NCBI RefSeq assembly: GCF_030704535.1
Contig: NC_081815.1
Span: forward strand, 5,900,501-5,964,500
DNA: 64,000 nucleotides
Source: Vitis vinifera
Taxonomy: Eukaryota; Streptophyta; Magnoliopsida; Vitales; Vitaceae
Reading direction: 5' to 3'
In this document: piece by piece, positions 12,785 through 25,199 of the stretch
How the letters are laid out: every line of letters starts with the position of its first letter
Position numbering within the stretch: the stretch's first letter is position 1
Made by a program: the position numbers and the translations under genes
Notes under the pieces: model-generated
Told to the model about the DNA's origin: nothing
Database searches by the model: none
The model's input: only the letters and a program-made list of their open reading frames with translations

Positions 12785-13030
12785 TTGAATCTTTTTTTCT
12801 TTTTTTGGATAGGCAAATAAAATAAAGATATTAAGAGCGCTTAGCAAAAGCACATCATAATACACATGATGTATACAAAGGATGCAAAAAAACAAAACAC
12901 AAAAAAGAGGGTAACAAAAGAACCCTTTCAAAAAGACCCTCACCAGTCTAATCTATCATGGTTAGGGTACCTTCACCTATGTACAACCTAACACACAACA
13001 AAAGGTCACACAAAAATGAGAATTTTAGCA
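12785..13030 (-). mobile_element. LINE 3' tail, minus strand (short)
   Basis: A T-run followed by GGATAGGCAAATAAAATAAAG, then AGAGCGCTTAGCAAAAGC and ATGATGTATACAAAGGATGC, resembles the reverse complement of the LINE 3' end at 10836-11240. Only the tail is recognisable. Confidence 0.45.
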
Positions 13031-13369
13031 CTTGATTAGACAATTCTTTGTTTTCAAACAGCTCAATAACTTTGAATCAGATATCAAACAACTCAATAAC
13101 AACCCAAATAATGAAACTCAACCAACCATAGCCTTATCCACTAGTTATGGATCAGCTACAAGGCCATAATTGGACATCATATCATTCTCACCAACTCGAG
13201 CCACATCCTTTATGGCATTACCAAATCATCTCAGCCAACTTACTATCATCTTGTTCCTCGATAGTCACAAATTTGTTTTTCTATTAATTTATTTTTCGTT
13301 CAATCATCACTTATGTCCATTATTTGTTAGTCCTAATACACATTGTTGATCCATTTCTTAGCATCTTAA

Positions 13370-13560
13370 ATTTTTTTTATAGGCACATTTAGACATGTGT
13401 GCATAAAAACAAGAGCACTCAACAAAAAAAGGACATAAACCAAGAAAACAGAAAGTATGCAGAGCATGCAAAGGCCAAGAAGGAAAAAAGAACATACCTA
13501 GGTAAACTGCCCTAAACTATTTACAGACTACCAAAAAGAAGTTAGAAACTTCCATTTTCC
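13370..13560 (-). mobile_element. LINE 3' tail, minus strand (short)
   Basis: Same pattern as the preceding tail: T-run, TATAGGCACATTT, AAGAGCACTCAAC and GTATGCAGAGCATGCAAAGG. No protein remains. Confidence 0.4.
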
Positions 13561-14834
13561 CACTAGTCTATAGAAACAGGGACTTTAACAACAATTTTTT
13601 TTATATCTAAGATTAGTTTTCAAACAGTTCAAAATAAACATAAAGGTCATAAGCCACCAACCGGCTTATAGTTGTGTCTAACTAAGCTACCATGCCTCAC
13701 AAGAACACTTCTTTACAAAACAAGGGAGAAACCATAGCATGCCAAACAAGAAACATTAAAGACCAATGACTGAAGCCCACTTGTAGAGGACATTATTATT
13801 TTCTTTTTTTTGTTTATATGGGCAACAAATATTAACTATACTTCAACCTCCTTGCATTAGTTGGTTAATTGTAAGAATCACACACACACAAAAAGGACCT
13901 TAGATGGTGTTGTTGGAATAAGAAAACTCCTTGGCAAGGAAGACTAAGAATTCGCCGAGCATCAAAGACTTGTAGGACCTAACTAAAAATGTTTCATTCT
14001 TTGAGGTTTTAAAAAAAAAAAAAACTTAACTAGAACTTTAAAATCCAAGATTACAACACAACACTTGCAATAGGGGTTGCACCAAAGCCCACTTCCAATC
14101 TAAAAAGTACCTCTTTTCAACCATTCCAAAGTCCCACATCATTGCCACCCAAGCATTCTTGTGTACTGCTAAACTAAACAACCCTAAAAAGCGGTGAGCC
14201 CTTCCAAATCAAGACTTGGCCCAAAATTTGTCAAACAGTGATGCTCCACCCAATTGTTTGTTCTCAAGCTAAACCCATCCTAATCTTTTCTACAGCCTAC
14301 AACATACCTATGAGGCAAGACTTGTGTCCAATATGTTAAACTTTAGGGTAAGTGACAAGCTGCATTACAATTTTCGTCCTTAGAGACCTTGGGTTTGACC
14401 TTATAGTTTCTTTACTCCCCTATTTGTTGAATTCATGCCAAGAAGAGGTCATGTGTGAGAGGGAGCATTAAGGACCATTTGGCTTGATATACATTACTTA
14501 CCCATTTCCTAATAGCTTAAACTTTTGGCAAATGGTAGTGTAACATCATCACCATACATAATCATACTCAGATCACATTACTGTTGGTGCCGGCAAACTT
14601 GATAACCCAAATTTGAAACAAACATGCCGCTCATAAAATTCACCCCCCAAGTTAACACACAATGACTATAACAACAAAGAAGAACCTCTCTAGTTCATAC
14701 AAGCAACTCTATGCTATGGAAACATAATGTTTACATCCTTCTCTCCTTGCATACAATCAAAACAAGTTCACCAAAAGGGCCACTTTAGGGTTTCTGCTGC
14801 CATTAATCTCATTTTGTCCCAAAAACTCATCTCT

Positions 14835-15485
14835 TGAATGAAGCTAAAAGAAATTTACTTTCCAACATTCTTCTATCTTGATAACTCATCTCTCTCTTTC
14901 TCTCTGTGTATATATATATCTTAGAATCCCTCTCTTTCTCACACACAGAGTTATAAAGCTAAAAGAAACTTGCTTTACAATACTCTTCTTAACATGCCCC
15001 CCATGCCATGGAACATCATGTTTAAACCCCTTTCTCCTTGCTTATGACTGAAACAAGTTGACCAAAACGGCCACTCTTGGGCATCTCCTGCCACTAATCT
15101 CATTCTTAACTCTCTCTCTCTCTCTCTGTGCAAAGCATCCAAAAGAAACTTTCCAATGCTCTTCTTAATGTTATAATAATTAGAATCCCATTCTCCCCAA
15201 ATCTTCCTTAATAAATATTTTTATAGGTAATTTTTCTCTCTAATTGATAGCATTGGATTGAAGCCAAAAGCAACTTGCTTTCCAATACTCTGCTTTATGT
15301 CTTAATATTTTCTGAATCGCTTTCTCCACAAATTTCACATAATGGCTCATAATTTCCTTTCTTATAGGTAAATTCTTTTGGTACTCTCTCACCCTCTCTT
15401 CTCTCACTCATTGATCTCTAATTAATCTCATAAGAATGAAGTCAAAAGAAACTTAATTGCCAATACTCTTCTTATGTCAAACATT
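14835..15485. repeat. Five degenerate repeats of a GAAGCCAAAAGAAACTTGC-type unit
   Basis: Near 14840, 14956, 15133, 15260 and 15438 the sequence repeats a block close to AAGC(C/T)AAAAGAAACTTGCT followed by TTCCAATACTCTTCTTA, with CT-rich spacers (including (CT)n near 15110-15130). Spacing runs from about 116 to 178 bases. It lies in the inferred 5'UTR intron of TOC90. Origin unknown; probably an old diverged tandem array. Confidence 0.6.
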
Positions 15486-16087
15486 TTCTGAATCACTTGC
15501 ACCCTAAAATTTCACTCAATAGGTTGTAAGTTTTTATAGGTCTGCTTTAAATTCACCAAGTTACTTATTATCAGTTCCAATTCACCTTCCCAAAAGAAAA
15601 TTTTAATACACTTATTTCACGTATTAGATCTTTTATGAATCACTCTCTTCTCAATCTTTAGAGACATTTAGAATTATACGGAAAAATCAGTCTTGTATAA
15701 ACATATAAAATAAAATACACCCCAAAAAAGAGAAACCCAACATCATCAGTTGGGAAGAAGAGTTAGTAATCCATAAGAACAACACAGTAACCTATCAGAA
15801 TTCCTAATATTTATCCAATTCATGAGCCATACAAGGCAGATGGTTACCAGATGAGAGACTCCACAACGGATGCTCCACTTCACCCGCCCCAAGTATCAAG
15901 TCAATGAATTTAACTTCGCAAAGTCAGAATCGACCAACGTCTCGAACCACTAGCTATACTCTAGAACCCATATAACAGATGGGTTCAATTCAACTTATCT
16001 TCTTCTTCACACCACAATCCCACCACAAACAATCGATACCCACTACACATTTCCATCACCAGACGCCAAATTCCAACTCAAACTTAC

Positions 16088-16440
16088 TATTTGATCGGAA
16101 ATCAACAGAAAGCCGTCGAAGAAAATTTCTAGAACAAGGAAATATTTGACGAAATCTACAATCCCGAATTGGAATACAATTTGAATACAGACTAACTTTC
16201 GAACCCTAAGAAGAGCCGCACCACACCGAACCAACAAAACTGCATGCAACGTCAGACCAAAAAAAAAATAAAAACCCTAGTTTTCTCAAGAACAATGAAT
16301 ACAGCAATAGCTAAGACCTCGGCGAGGAAGGGGCATTTTGGGGAATTTCATGGTTTTAACACAGCTGAAGACAAATACAAACATGAGGTCGAGGAAGCTA
16401 TGAAGAAGATTAGATAGACAAGACACGGAGCCTTGGCGGT
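16088..16440 (-). promoter_or_regulatory. TOC90: Probable TOC90 5'UTR exon and core promoter region
   Basis: A relatively GC-richer block on the minus strand ends in a strong donor (GTAAGT, GT at 16087-16086). It contains the telo-box-like CTAGGGTTT (16272-16280), common in the 5' leaders of plant housekeeping and organelle-related genes. With the acceptor at 10069 it would give a 6.0-kb 5'UTR intron. The transcription start is not resolved. This exon has no conserved protein, and its link to TOC90 is an inference from orientation and splice sites; a full-length cDNA would settle it. Confidence 0.45.
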
Positions 16441-17240
16441 AGCGATTTTCTGCCTGGCTCTTCTATTTTAAAAAAGGAAGGGTTATATGATCATGTACAT
16501 TCGGGACCACGGAGCTCCTTCTTTGAGATTCTTACACGTAGAGGGAAATCTCAGAATTGATCTCTGGTCTCTGATACGACCATGGAAAAATATGGTGGAC
16601 TGGGCCAGCTGAGTGATGCTTCCTTGGGTTGGGTTCAGCCCATACAACCCAAGATGGTAACAACACGTTAAAGAAATCAAAGTCTAATGGAAAATAAGAT
16701 TTTATTTTACTTTAAGAAAGGAGAATACGAAATAGAATACTTATAAATACGATTGAAATGAGTCATAGTAATCTTCAAAGCTAAACTATCTAACATCATT
16801 AGTAAAATTTGACGATCGATTGATTGATTCTAAATTATAAGTACATTTTACCAAATGATTAATTCTAGATTACAAATACATTTCTTAACTCAACAATCTA
16901 CTATTCTATTTGTTTTATTATTATATAATGATAATAATAAATATATAGATTTTAAGATAACTTCAAAATATCATCCATTAATAACACAATAAAATTAGGA
17001 ATATTACTTTTTTTATTATAACAATCAATCTACAACTATTTTTTAGTCACTCTTAATCTCTAAGTTTAAGAACTCATTGTTCTTAGCAATTAACATGTCA
17101 TCTATTAAAGTCATACATTTTACAATAATTATTTAAGTATTACATATATGTCTATTAGCAGTCTTTTTAATAGTACCATTAGAGTCTCTAACAGCTCATC
17201 CTAAAACACTTTATTCTTTATCTTTGAACCATCAAAATTT
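16441..17240. other. Upstream region of TOC90; AT-rich intergenic DNA
   Basis: The first 200 bases are likely promoter DNA of the minus-strand gene. The rest is AT-rich with no supported gene. Confidence 0.35.
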
Positions 17241-17900
17241 AACTTGAATATTCCATTAATTGGAGTTGGAGGAATCCAACGAATCAAAATTTCAACTATT
17301 CAAGGGACATTGCATCCTTCAATTTGAAGATAGAAGTCATTCGTATAATCCTGAAAATTTTGGAAGGTTAAGGTAGTTTTTTCAATGACGAGAAAAGGGT
17401 TGGGTTAGGTCTTCTGAAATAAAATTCGATTTCTATGAATCCATACATTCCACAAAATAAGAAATGTTTTCCATAAGATGCTTACAAATTTTGCAATTAA
17501 TTTTATAACTTTTATACACTATTCAAGTTAAGATAGGAAGTCACCTTCTTAAAAGAGAGGTGTAGGGCAATTATACTTAATGTGACCCCAAATTCCTTGA
17601 ACAAAGGGACAATATTTAAAAATATGGTTAATATTCTTAATATTTTATTTGCAAAGATGACACATATTTGTATTTTCCAACCTTATAGCAATTAAAAACT
17701 CACAAATAAGGAGGACATCTCTAATAACCCACCATAGGAAAAACTTTATTTTTGGTAAAAGATTTAACTTCCAAATTCAATGTGTATAAAGCTTTCTCAT
17801 TACCCAAGTTACTAACTTAAGGATAAACTTACCATTTTGAGAAAAATCCCCCAAAAAAATTATCCTCAATGGGAGAGGAAGGGAATGGAATTGATTTAAT
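17240..17900 (-). mobile_element. LINE fragment with zinc-binding reverse-transcriptase tail
   Basis: On the minus strand around 17655-17550 the translation reads CHLCK, one stop, then NIKNINHIFKYCPFVQGIWG, the zf-RVT domain that follows plant LINE reverse transcriptases. The flanks contain further degraded LINE-like sequence. In-frame stops show it is dead. Confidence 0.65.
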
Positions 17901-18949
17901 TTATGCTAAAACATTTGAGGGGAAGAATGCTAAAATAAATTGGAGATTCCATTCCTTCATCCATGAAAGACACAAGAGTCAATATATATACCCAATAGTA
18001 TGTCCAAAAGCAAACTTTTCTATCATATCTCATATCCTATACACCATTTTAAGTCTGCTTCAATATATTTTCTATAATTAATAACTTCTTCCCAAATAAT
18101 GATGATATGATTAATAACTTCTTTCCAAATAATGGAATTACCTTCCTTTTTTGAAATTCTAAAAAAATTATTATTTTTAACATTTTTATCTCTCCTGATC
18201 CTAACCCAAATGCTATCATTATGGGTGAGGATTTTATTTTTATAAAAATACATTTTTTTTTATTTGTATTCCTATTTTGTTAAATAATTAAGCATATTAA
18301 TGAATTATTCTCACTTTCTATTCTAACATCCGATTCAAAGAGGAATGGGTTATAAACACATTTTTGTTGAAAGAAAATAAATAAAAAATATCACTTATTT
18401 TTAAATTTCCAACGTTGTAATTTGTTTACATGATAATGTAATTCATAATAAAATTCAAATTCATTTCATAACATACTTATATATATCAATAAAATGTTAT
18501 GTCATAATTAAATTAAAAGGTATAATCTAAAATTACATCATCGGAAACATGATCAAATTTGCAAACACACAAAAGCTTCATGACTCTTTGGAGCTAAAGA
18601 TTTTCAAAGGGTGAGAATTCGTCTTCCAACTTCCTAACATAAGTATGACAACAAAGTTGCAGTTAAAAAAAATGAGGAAAAAAAAAACTTTTTCCATAAA
18701 GACAAAAAAATATAAAAATAAATAGCATTTTTTTCCACACAATCATCTTTTAAAAAGTTACAAGTTAAAGTAAACTTCTTTAAAAATGTCTTAAATCTTA
18801 AAACAAGTTGTTTTAAGATTTTAATGAGTGTTATAAGAATTTAAGATTTAACTCAAAAAATAATGATGATTTATATTATTTAGGTGCAATGAATTTTTTT
18901 TTTATAAAAAAACAAAAAAAAACCAGGTTTTCCTTTTTTATTTAGAGAA

Positions 18950-19130
18950 GTAGGTAAATTAGATAAAAGAAAAGATATATCTTCAAAGTTTTCCACTAGG
19001 GTGAGAGTTTTTTTGTTACTTTGAGACACTCACAAAGGGAGTAGGTAAATTAGATAAAAGAAAAGATATATCTTCAAAGTTTTCCACTAGGGTGAGAGTT
19101 TTTTTGTTACTTTGAGACACTCACAAAGGG
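18950..19130. repeat. Perfect tandem duplication, 91-bp unit
   Basis: The block from 18950 (GTAGGTAAATTAGATAAAAG) is repeated at 19041 with no difference for 90 bases. It abuts the TRIM element at 19136. Confidence 0.95.
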
Positions 19131-19135
19131 TTTCT

Positions 19136-19521
19136 TGTAAAGACCCACTCTCAACCGTGTAGATATTGTCCACTTTGGACCTAGGGGGCCCTCACGGTTT
19201 TAAAATGCGTCTACTTGGTTAAGAGGAACCTTTACATATATAGCGTTAGAAACTTTCTCCTCTATCCGATGTGGGACATCACAAACACCCCCTATACAGA
19301 CACAACATCCTCATTGTGTCCCACGAAATTGTGGGGCCAAACAGACAAACACCCCTTACGGGGTCAAACAAACCCAACACCAAAGTCGGAGATCGGCTCT
19401 GATACCATTTGTAATGACCCACAACTGTGTAGATATTGTCCGCTTTAGACCTAAAGAGGCTCTCACGGCTTTAAAACGCATCTACTTGGTTAAAAGGAGC
19501 CTCTCCATATATAGAAAAATG
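19136..19521 (-). mobile_element. TRIM-type miniature LTR retroelement (one LTR truncated)
   Basis: One LTR lies at 19136-19283 (TGTAAAGACCC... to ...GGGACATCACA) and a second, incomplete copy starts at 19410 (TGTAATGACCC). Between them, 19396-19407 (GCTCTGATACCA) is the reverse complement of TGGTATCAGAGC, the primer-binding site for initiator tRNA-Met, two bases from the LTR. A G-rich stretch next to the first LTR would be the polypurine tract, so the element runs on the minus strand. The internal region is only about 125 bp and has no ORF. The second LTR loses similarity near 19521, where A-runs and other sequence begin. Confidence 0.75.
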
Positions 19522-19743
19522 GTGGAAAAAAAAAAAAAAGAACGCGTGTGCACTGGAATATAGAAGAATGGTGGGAAAAAAAAAAGTTGCATGCGTGTGG
19601 GAATGAAAGATAGAGGGAGGAAAATAATAATATTTATAATAATAAAAGACGTGCATGTGGAGTGTGTGAATGAGTGGATGAAAATAATAATATTATTAAT
19701 AATAAGAGGCCTGCATGTGGAGTATGTGAGTGAGTGGATGGTA

Positions 19744-19844
<101 letters not shown>

Positions 19845-19849
19845 CAATG

Positions 19850-22800
19850 ACAGTTGTGTTTGGAAAATATGAAAGTGGTAAAATAAACTATGTATAAATA
19901 AACAAGGTGAAATACAATTTAGTTAAATTTATAGTATTATAATTAGATTAATGATAAATATTAAGTTAATAAGTAGCATAAAATTTAATTAGTGAAATAA
20001 ATTGTAGTTTAATTAAATTATGTTGTGTCCTAAGAAATAAATTGAAAATAAAAAATTAAGTTTTATATGAATTAGAAATTTATTAATTTTCTAAAATATG
20101 AATAAATTAAATTATCTTTCATAATTAAAAACATTAATTTGAACACTTAAAATTTTAGGATTATCAAACCTATAATTTTAGATAAATAGTAATGATTATT
20201 TATCTTATATTTTATCATGTGAAAAGTAGATTTTCAAAATTATTTTTTTCCAAAGTTTTTGAGGACTTCTTTTAAGGTAAGGGAAATTAATGCAATTGTT
20301 TTTTTTAGAAACAAATTTTTATATACATCATTTGGAAACGTTTTGAGTTATTATTCGTTTTATACATGGATCAAATAAGTTTTGCATGAAAAGTATGTTA
20401 GAACCTTATATTTTGTTTATAACAGAGAAATGTGGAGATATTATGTTTTGCAAATTTGAATAATTGAAATAAGTATTTGACTCTGGTTTGTTTGGTCTTT
20501 GTCAATGGGATAGAATAGTTGACTTTTGACTTTTTGACCCTTATCAACAGGATATAATAGTTGATTTTTACATTTTTTGATTGAGAATGTAATTGATTTG
20601 GACCCTAACCTCTAGGGACTTGGTTAGAGGTTACTAATACTAGTAGTGTTTGGTTCCGTCCACCTTAAAGGAACAATTTGAGGGCACCTATTTGAAAAGT
20701 CTCACCTAACTGAGCACCATTTGATGTTTGATGACCAGAGTAAATAAATTATTTGAATGTTTTGACTGAATTTGATATGAAAATGTTTGAATTAGAAATG
20801 AAAGTGTACAATTAAAAGTTTTAAATGCATTGACAAAACTGACTCAAAAGTTTATGAAAATAATTAGTTATAATATCTTCTATTTTGCAAGTGAACTTGA
20901 AATATTTGATCTATGAACTGCATTAATGTTCCTTATTGGGCTTTGAGCTCATTCCCTTTTGTTGATAATTTTTTCAGGTATCCCTAGTTCGGACGAGGAG
21001 TGATGGCTAGGCCGGGGAATGGTCATCGTTAGGATTTTGCTTAGGATGTTATTTTTGGACATGGTTAGTTTATAAGTTTATGTTCATTTAGACTATTTGG
21101 TTTTTTGGGAGCTATTTAGATATTGGACTTTAAATTTTTTTTTTATGATAGATTGAAATTGGGTTTTGGAGATTATGGATATTTTTGTTAGCACTTGAAT
21201 TGTTTGAGTTTGCAATCTATTTGGATAATGAATTTTTGGTTGATGGATGCTTAGTTTAAAGTTAAGTTTTGAAGATTTTAGAATTTTGTTCCGCTACTCT
21301 GAATAAGTATTTGGTAATTGGTAATTGGTAACTTGCAGTTACTAGATAATTGTTTGGGTCAGGTTACACTTTAAGCCTTCAGGTTTGAGGTGTAAAATGA
21401 CAGTCACGCCCTTGAAGTGGGTCTTTAGGCTTGACATTTCTAAAGATAATGCAAAACTCCTTTTACTTGCTACAAGCTTGTTGAAACTCATCAAGATAAT
21501 AGATATGATTAAGTATAACAATGAGACAAGTTTTTTCAGGTATCCGTCTCTAATCAGACGAGTTTGAAATTTAAATAAACGGGTTATGAATAGATATTTT
21601 TTTTAAACCCAAGATAGGTTCGGGTATTACCTTTTCCCTCTCGATTATATATAAAATTAATTTAATTTAATTTTTATATTTCTTATTTTTAAGATAATAA
21701 TAATAATAATATTCAATAAAATAAGTTATAAAATTATAATATTTTAATTATTTATAAAATATATTTATTTTAATATATTTAAAAAAAATTAAATTTAAAA
21801 AAAAATTAAAAAGGACCAGGAGGGGCGAGTATGAATCTTGTTTACTTTTTTTTTAATGGGATAGAGATGAAGATTATTTTGAATAAACGGAGCGGGATTG
21901 AGATGGATGCTAAGTGTCCCAAACCCACTGCATTTCCATCCCTAATCAATAATATTTTTTATTAAAATAATAGTTTAGTTCATTTAATACTATATAATAC
22001 TAGATTGTTTAACTAGCCAGGCACGAGGATAGTTAAATAATAAAGTTAAATATCATATAAAATTTTAAATTATTTAATAAAAATTATAAAAAATAATTTA
22101 GTAATAAATGAAATAAAATTTTTAAGTATTTGTATTTAAAAAAATTATAATAGCCTCCAAAAATTTATACATACATTTATCCAATAATAAAAAAAAATCT
22201 ATATATCAAATTAAAATGGATTAATTTTTTTTTTTTTTATAAAAAAACATATGTTTGATAAGATTTTTTTCTATTAATTCTATTTAATTAGAATTTCTTA
22301 TGCATAATATTCGGTAAACTTTTACAAATTAAAATAATAATCCTATTTAGATGGAATTTCTTACACTTATCAAATTAAGACTAAAAAAATAATACTTCAA
22401 TCATAATCTTCAACATAAAAAAATATTAAAGGTAGGTATGAAAGCATGAGTATTTATAACAAAAAAAAAATTGTTATATCCCTAATTTTATAACACATTA
22501 TAATTAGAAAATAACTAAATTTTAAATTTAATAAAATATTTAAATTTTAAATTCAAATAATTATTGGACTTTTGAAATCAATTTATCTTTATTTATAATT
22601 CTATATAAATAAAGAAATTATTAAAAAAGGAGAATTACATATATTTTTGTTATAAATTGAAATTTGTGTGTATATATTTTATTATGATTCATACTTTTTC
22701 TTTGAAAATAAAAATAAAAATTTAGATTAAAAAAAAGTTTATATCTCAATTTTATATATTTGACAAATTTAGTAAATATTAATTTTTAACATGAAAATGA

Positions 22801-23390
22801 AAAGGGAATATAAATTAGAAATGAATCATATTTATATTATAACTCTAATTCATTATTAAACTAGCACTCTTTGTTAACGAAAAACCCAAAATAAATCATT
22901 ATTTCTAATATTTCTTAAATTTTTGTAATTTGACTTTAGGTCAAATAAGGATTTTCAGCAAAACGACAAGTACCATGATTTATTAAACCTAAATTGTATC
23001 CTAAAATCATGAAGCGAAGATACACAATAATTACATATGATATACTTTTAACAAAGTCAACTCATCCATGCTTTAGATGTATCTCCCAAAGAGTAAACAT
23101 CCAAAGGGAGTTTAAGTTAATTTCTTTTACAATATTGAAGTAAGTCTAGGTGCCATTTGGGGACCAATTTATCTTTTCATTTTTTTGTCAATATATAGGA
23201 AAATTTTGAAAGCCCTCTAAAAATCATATTTAATTTTTCTATTTTGTCTTTTTATATTATATATATATATATTTGTTTTTAGAAATATTAATTAATTAAA
23301 ATAGATGAGATAACCCAATTTGAAAAAGAGAGTTTATAAATATATTCACCTAAATTTTCTTTACGTTCACTCTTCTAGTGAAAATTTTAA
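19850..23390. other. AT-rich intergenic DNA with unclassified repeat remnants
   Basis: No gene is supported. Around 21540-21950 there is a GC-richer segment (AACGGGTTATGAATAG, GGTTCGGGTATT, CGGAGCGGGATTGAGATGG) of the kind seen in dispersed plant repeats. The remainder is A/T runs with short unsupported frames. Confidence 0.3.
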
Positions 23391-23393
23391 GAC

Positions 23394-24350
23394 CTAAATG
23401 TCATTTGGTGAAATTCTTAAAGTGTCATTCAATACAAAAATAAAAAAATAAAAAAATAAAAATTGGAACCCGTGGTGTCCTGGAAGGTCAAATATAATTG
23501 AGATGTTTACGAATGAATTACTCTTATATGTAAGGAAGACAACCATGTGTATGACTCCTACTGTCTTACCAAAGCCCAATTTTCAGAAGGAATTCAAGAC
23601 TGAATGCGATGTAGGTGTGGGGGAATTGGAGTAAAGGTTTGTCACCCAGACATCTTGGCATGTAAGGAACAAACCAAAAAAGAAGTGAAATGACATTTGA
23701 AGTAGGAGATATGGTTTTCCTTCGTTTACAACCTTATAAACAAACTACCGTGTCATCCAAAGGGAGTAAGCAGTTGTCTCCTCGATTCTTTGGGCCTATG
23801 ATTATTCAACAGGATTGGACAAGTTGCCTACAAATTAGAGTTTCCAGTTAAGTAAAAAATCCATCCTGATTTTCACGTTTTTTGCTTGAAAAAGAAAATT
23901 GGGAAGACAATCACTCCTTTCCTTGAGTTACCAGCAACACGAGAAGATGGACAGTTGCAGCTTGAGTCCATTTTCATCTTAGATAGGAGAGTGGTCAAAT
24001 GGAACAATCGATCAATGACACAGTGATTGGTTCAATGGTCGTGGGAGGATACATTTAAGGTACAGTATAAGTTTCCTCTATTTTAACCTTGAGGTCAAGG
24101 CTTTTATGAGGGGTAAGAAATGCAACCACCTATTTTAAATTAGGGTTCTGCAATTTTATTTTGGTTATTTTGGGCAATTACTTGATTTAATTTGATTTTA
24201 TTGCATAATCTACGTTTTCCTTTTTCGTTAGGTCTTTGGGCATAAAAAGAGAGGTTCTTTTCTTAGTCTATATGTCTTCTCTTCTTCTTCTTGGCTGTTC
24301 ACTTTTGAGATATTCATCACCAAGTAAAATACACCCCTAACAGATTGGAG
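23394..24350 (+). mobile_element. Ty3/Gypsy retrotransposon remnant (pol 3' end and LTR-like sequence)
   Basis: Three pol pieces survive. Near 23556-23632 is LPKPNFQKEFKTECD, matching the start of the RNase H region. At about 23698-23815 is EVGDMVFLRLQPYKQTTV, the C-terminal integrase region. At about 23980-24085 is LDRRVVKWNNRSMTQ, a stop, then LVQWSWEDTFKVQYKFP, a chromodomain-like tail. The central integrase is deleted and stops interrupt each piece. After 24110 comes LTR-like sequence with TATA-poor, T-rich content. It lies just upstream of the transporter pseudogene on the same strand. Confidence 0.7.
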
Positions 24351-24491
24351 GGAGTACTGTATACAGATACAGATATCTGATCAGTATACCAGTGTTTAAT
24401 TTGGATTATCTTCTCCTCTTGTTTTTGGTTGATTTGGACTGAGCTTTCAGGAGATGGGTTGGAGGTATAAAGCCGGGATAAGCCTCATAGC

Positions 24492-25169
24492 TGTAGGGAC
24501 CCCTCCCCCTGATGACACGTGGCACACACTTCCTGGTGACACGTGACACACATTTCTATCCGAATTAATCTCATCCGGATTTTCCCAAGAGTACACGTGG
24601 CGCGCTTCTCCTATCCAGACCCCTAAGGAAGAGGCACACGACACTCGCAAACATCACATCCGGACGACCGACATATCCTATCCGGATATGTTTTGTCCGG
24701 ATCGTTGACTGAGGTAAGCGAGTCTTGCACGTCATTCCAACAACCTGCCACGGCCCACGTTCTGCCACCTGCAGAGTGAAAAGACAGGAATGAAGTGACG
24801 GCAAGTCACTTCCCACGGTCTCTGACAACCACGGCGCCTCCCACGATCTCTGTCAACCGCCCATAGGGTGATGATGGCCCTGTCACCACCTAGATGCATC
24901 ATGACAAGCCAAAACATCTCCCTACCATTAAAGAGGGAAACAAAGCTTCTGGTACTATATATATGAACTTTCACACAAAGAAGAGGGTAAGCTTGCTATA
25001 CCTAGTAAAAGGCCAACTGATTATTCTCTCTCACCATGGCTGACAAAACCATTGGAGGGTGTGTCTGGACGCCTTTTGCAGGAACGACTGAACCAGGAAT
25101 CTATATTGGTTGAGATCGTGCGTCCATCCATTTGGCAACTACGTGGATCAGGGCCGCGAGGCCTCAACA
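24492..25169. mobile_element. Solo LTR inserted in exon 1 of the transporter pseudogene
   Basis: A 678-bp element beginning TGTAGGGACCC and ending CCTCAACA, flanked by the identical 5-bp duplication ATAGC (24487-24491 and 25170-25174). TG...CA ends and a 5-bp target duplication identify a retroviral-type LTR; no internal region or second LTR is present, so it is a solo LTR. Removing the LTR and one ATAGC rejoins the host reading frame exactly. It has a TATA box (CTATATATATGAAC, near 24955), three CACGTG G-boxes (24516, 24540, 24594) and several ATCCGGA-type words (about 24572-24700). Probably from a Gypsy-class element; the family was not identified. Confidence 0.92.
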
Positions 25170-25199
25170 ATAGCCACTGTTATCATCATCTGGGTCACC

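Noticed and set aside
24447..24974. Minus-strand frames of 67-85 aa in the solo LTR
   Set aside because: They lie within the LTR and have no similarity to retroelement proteins.
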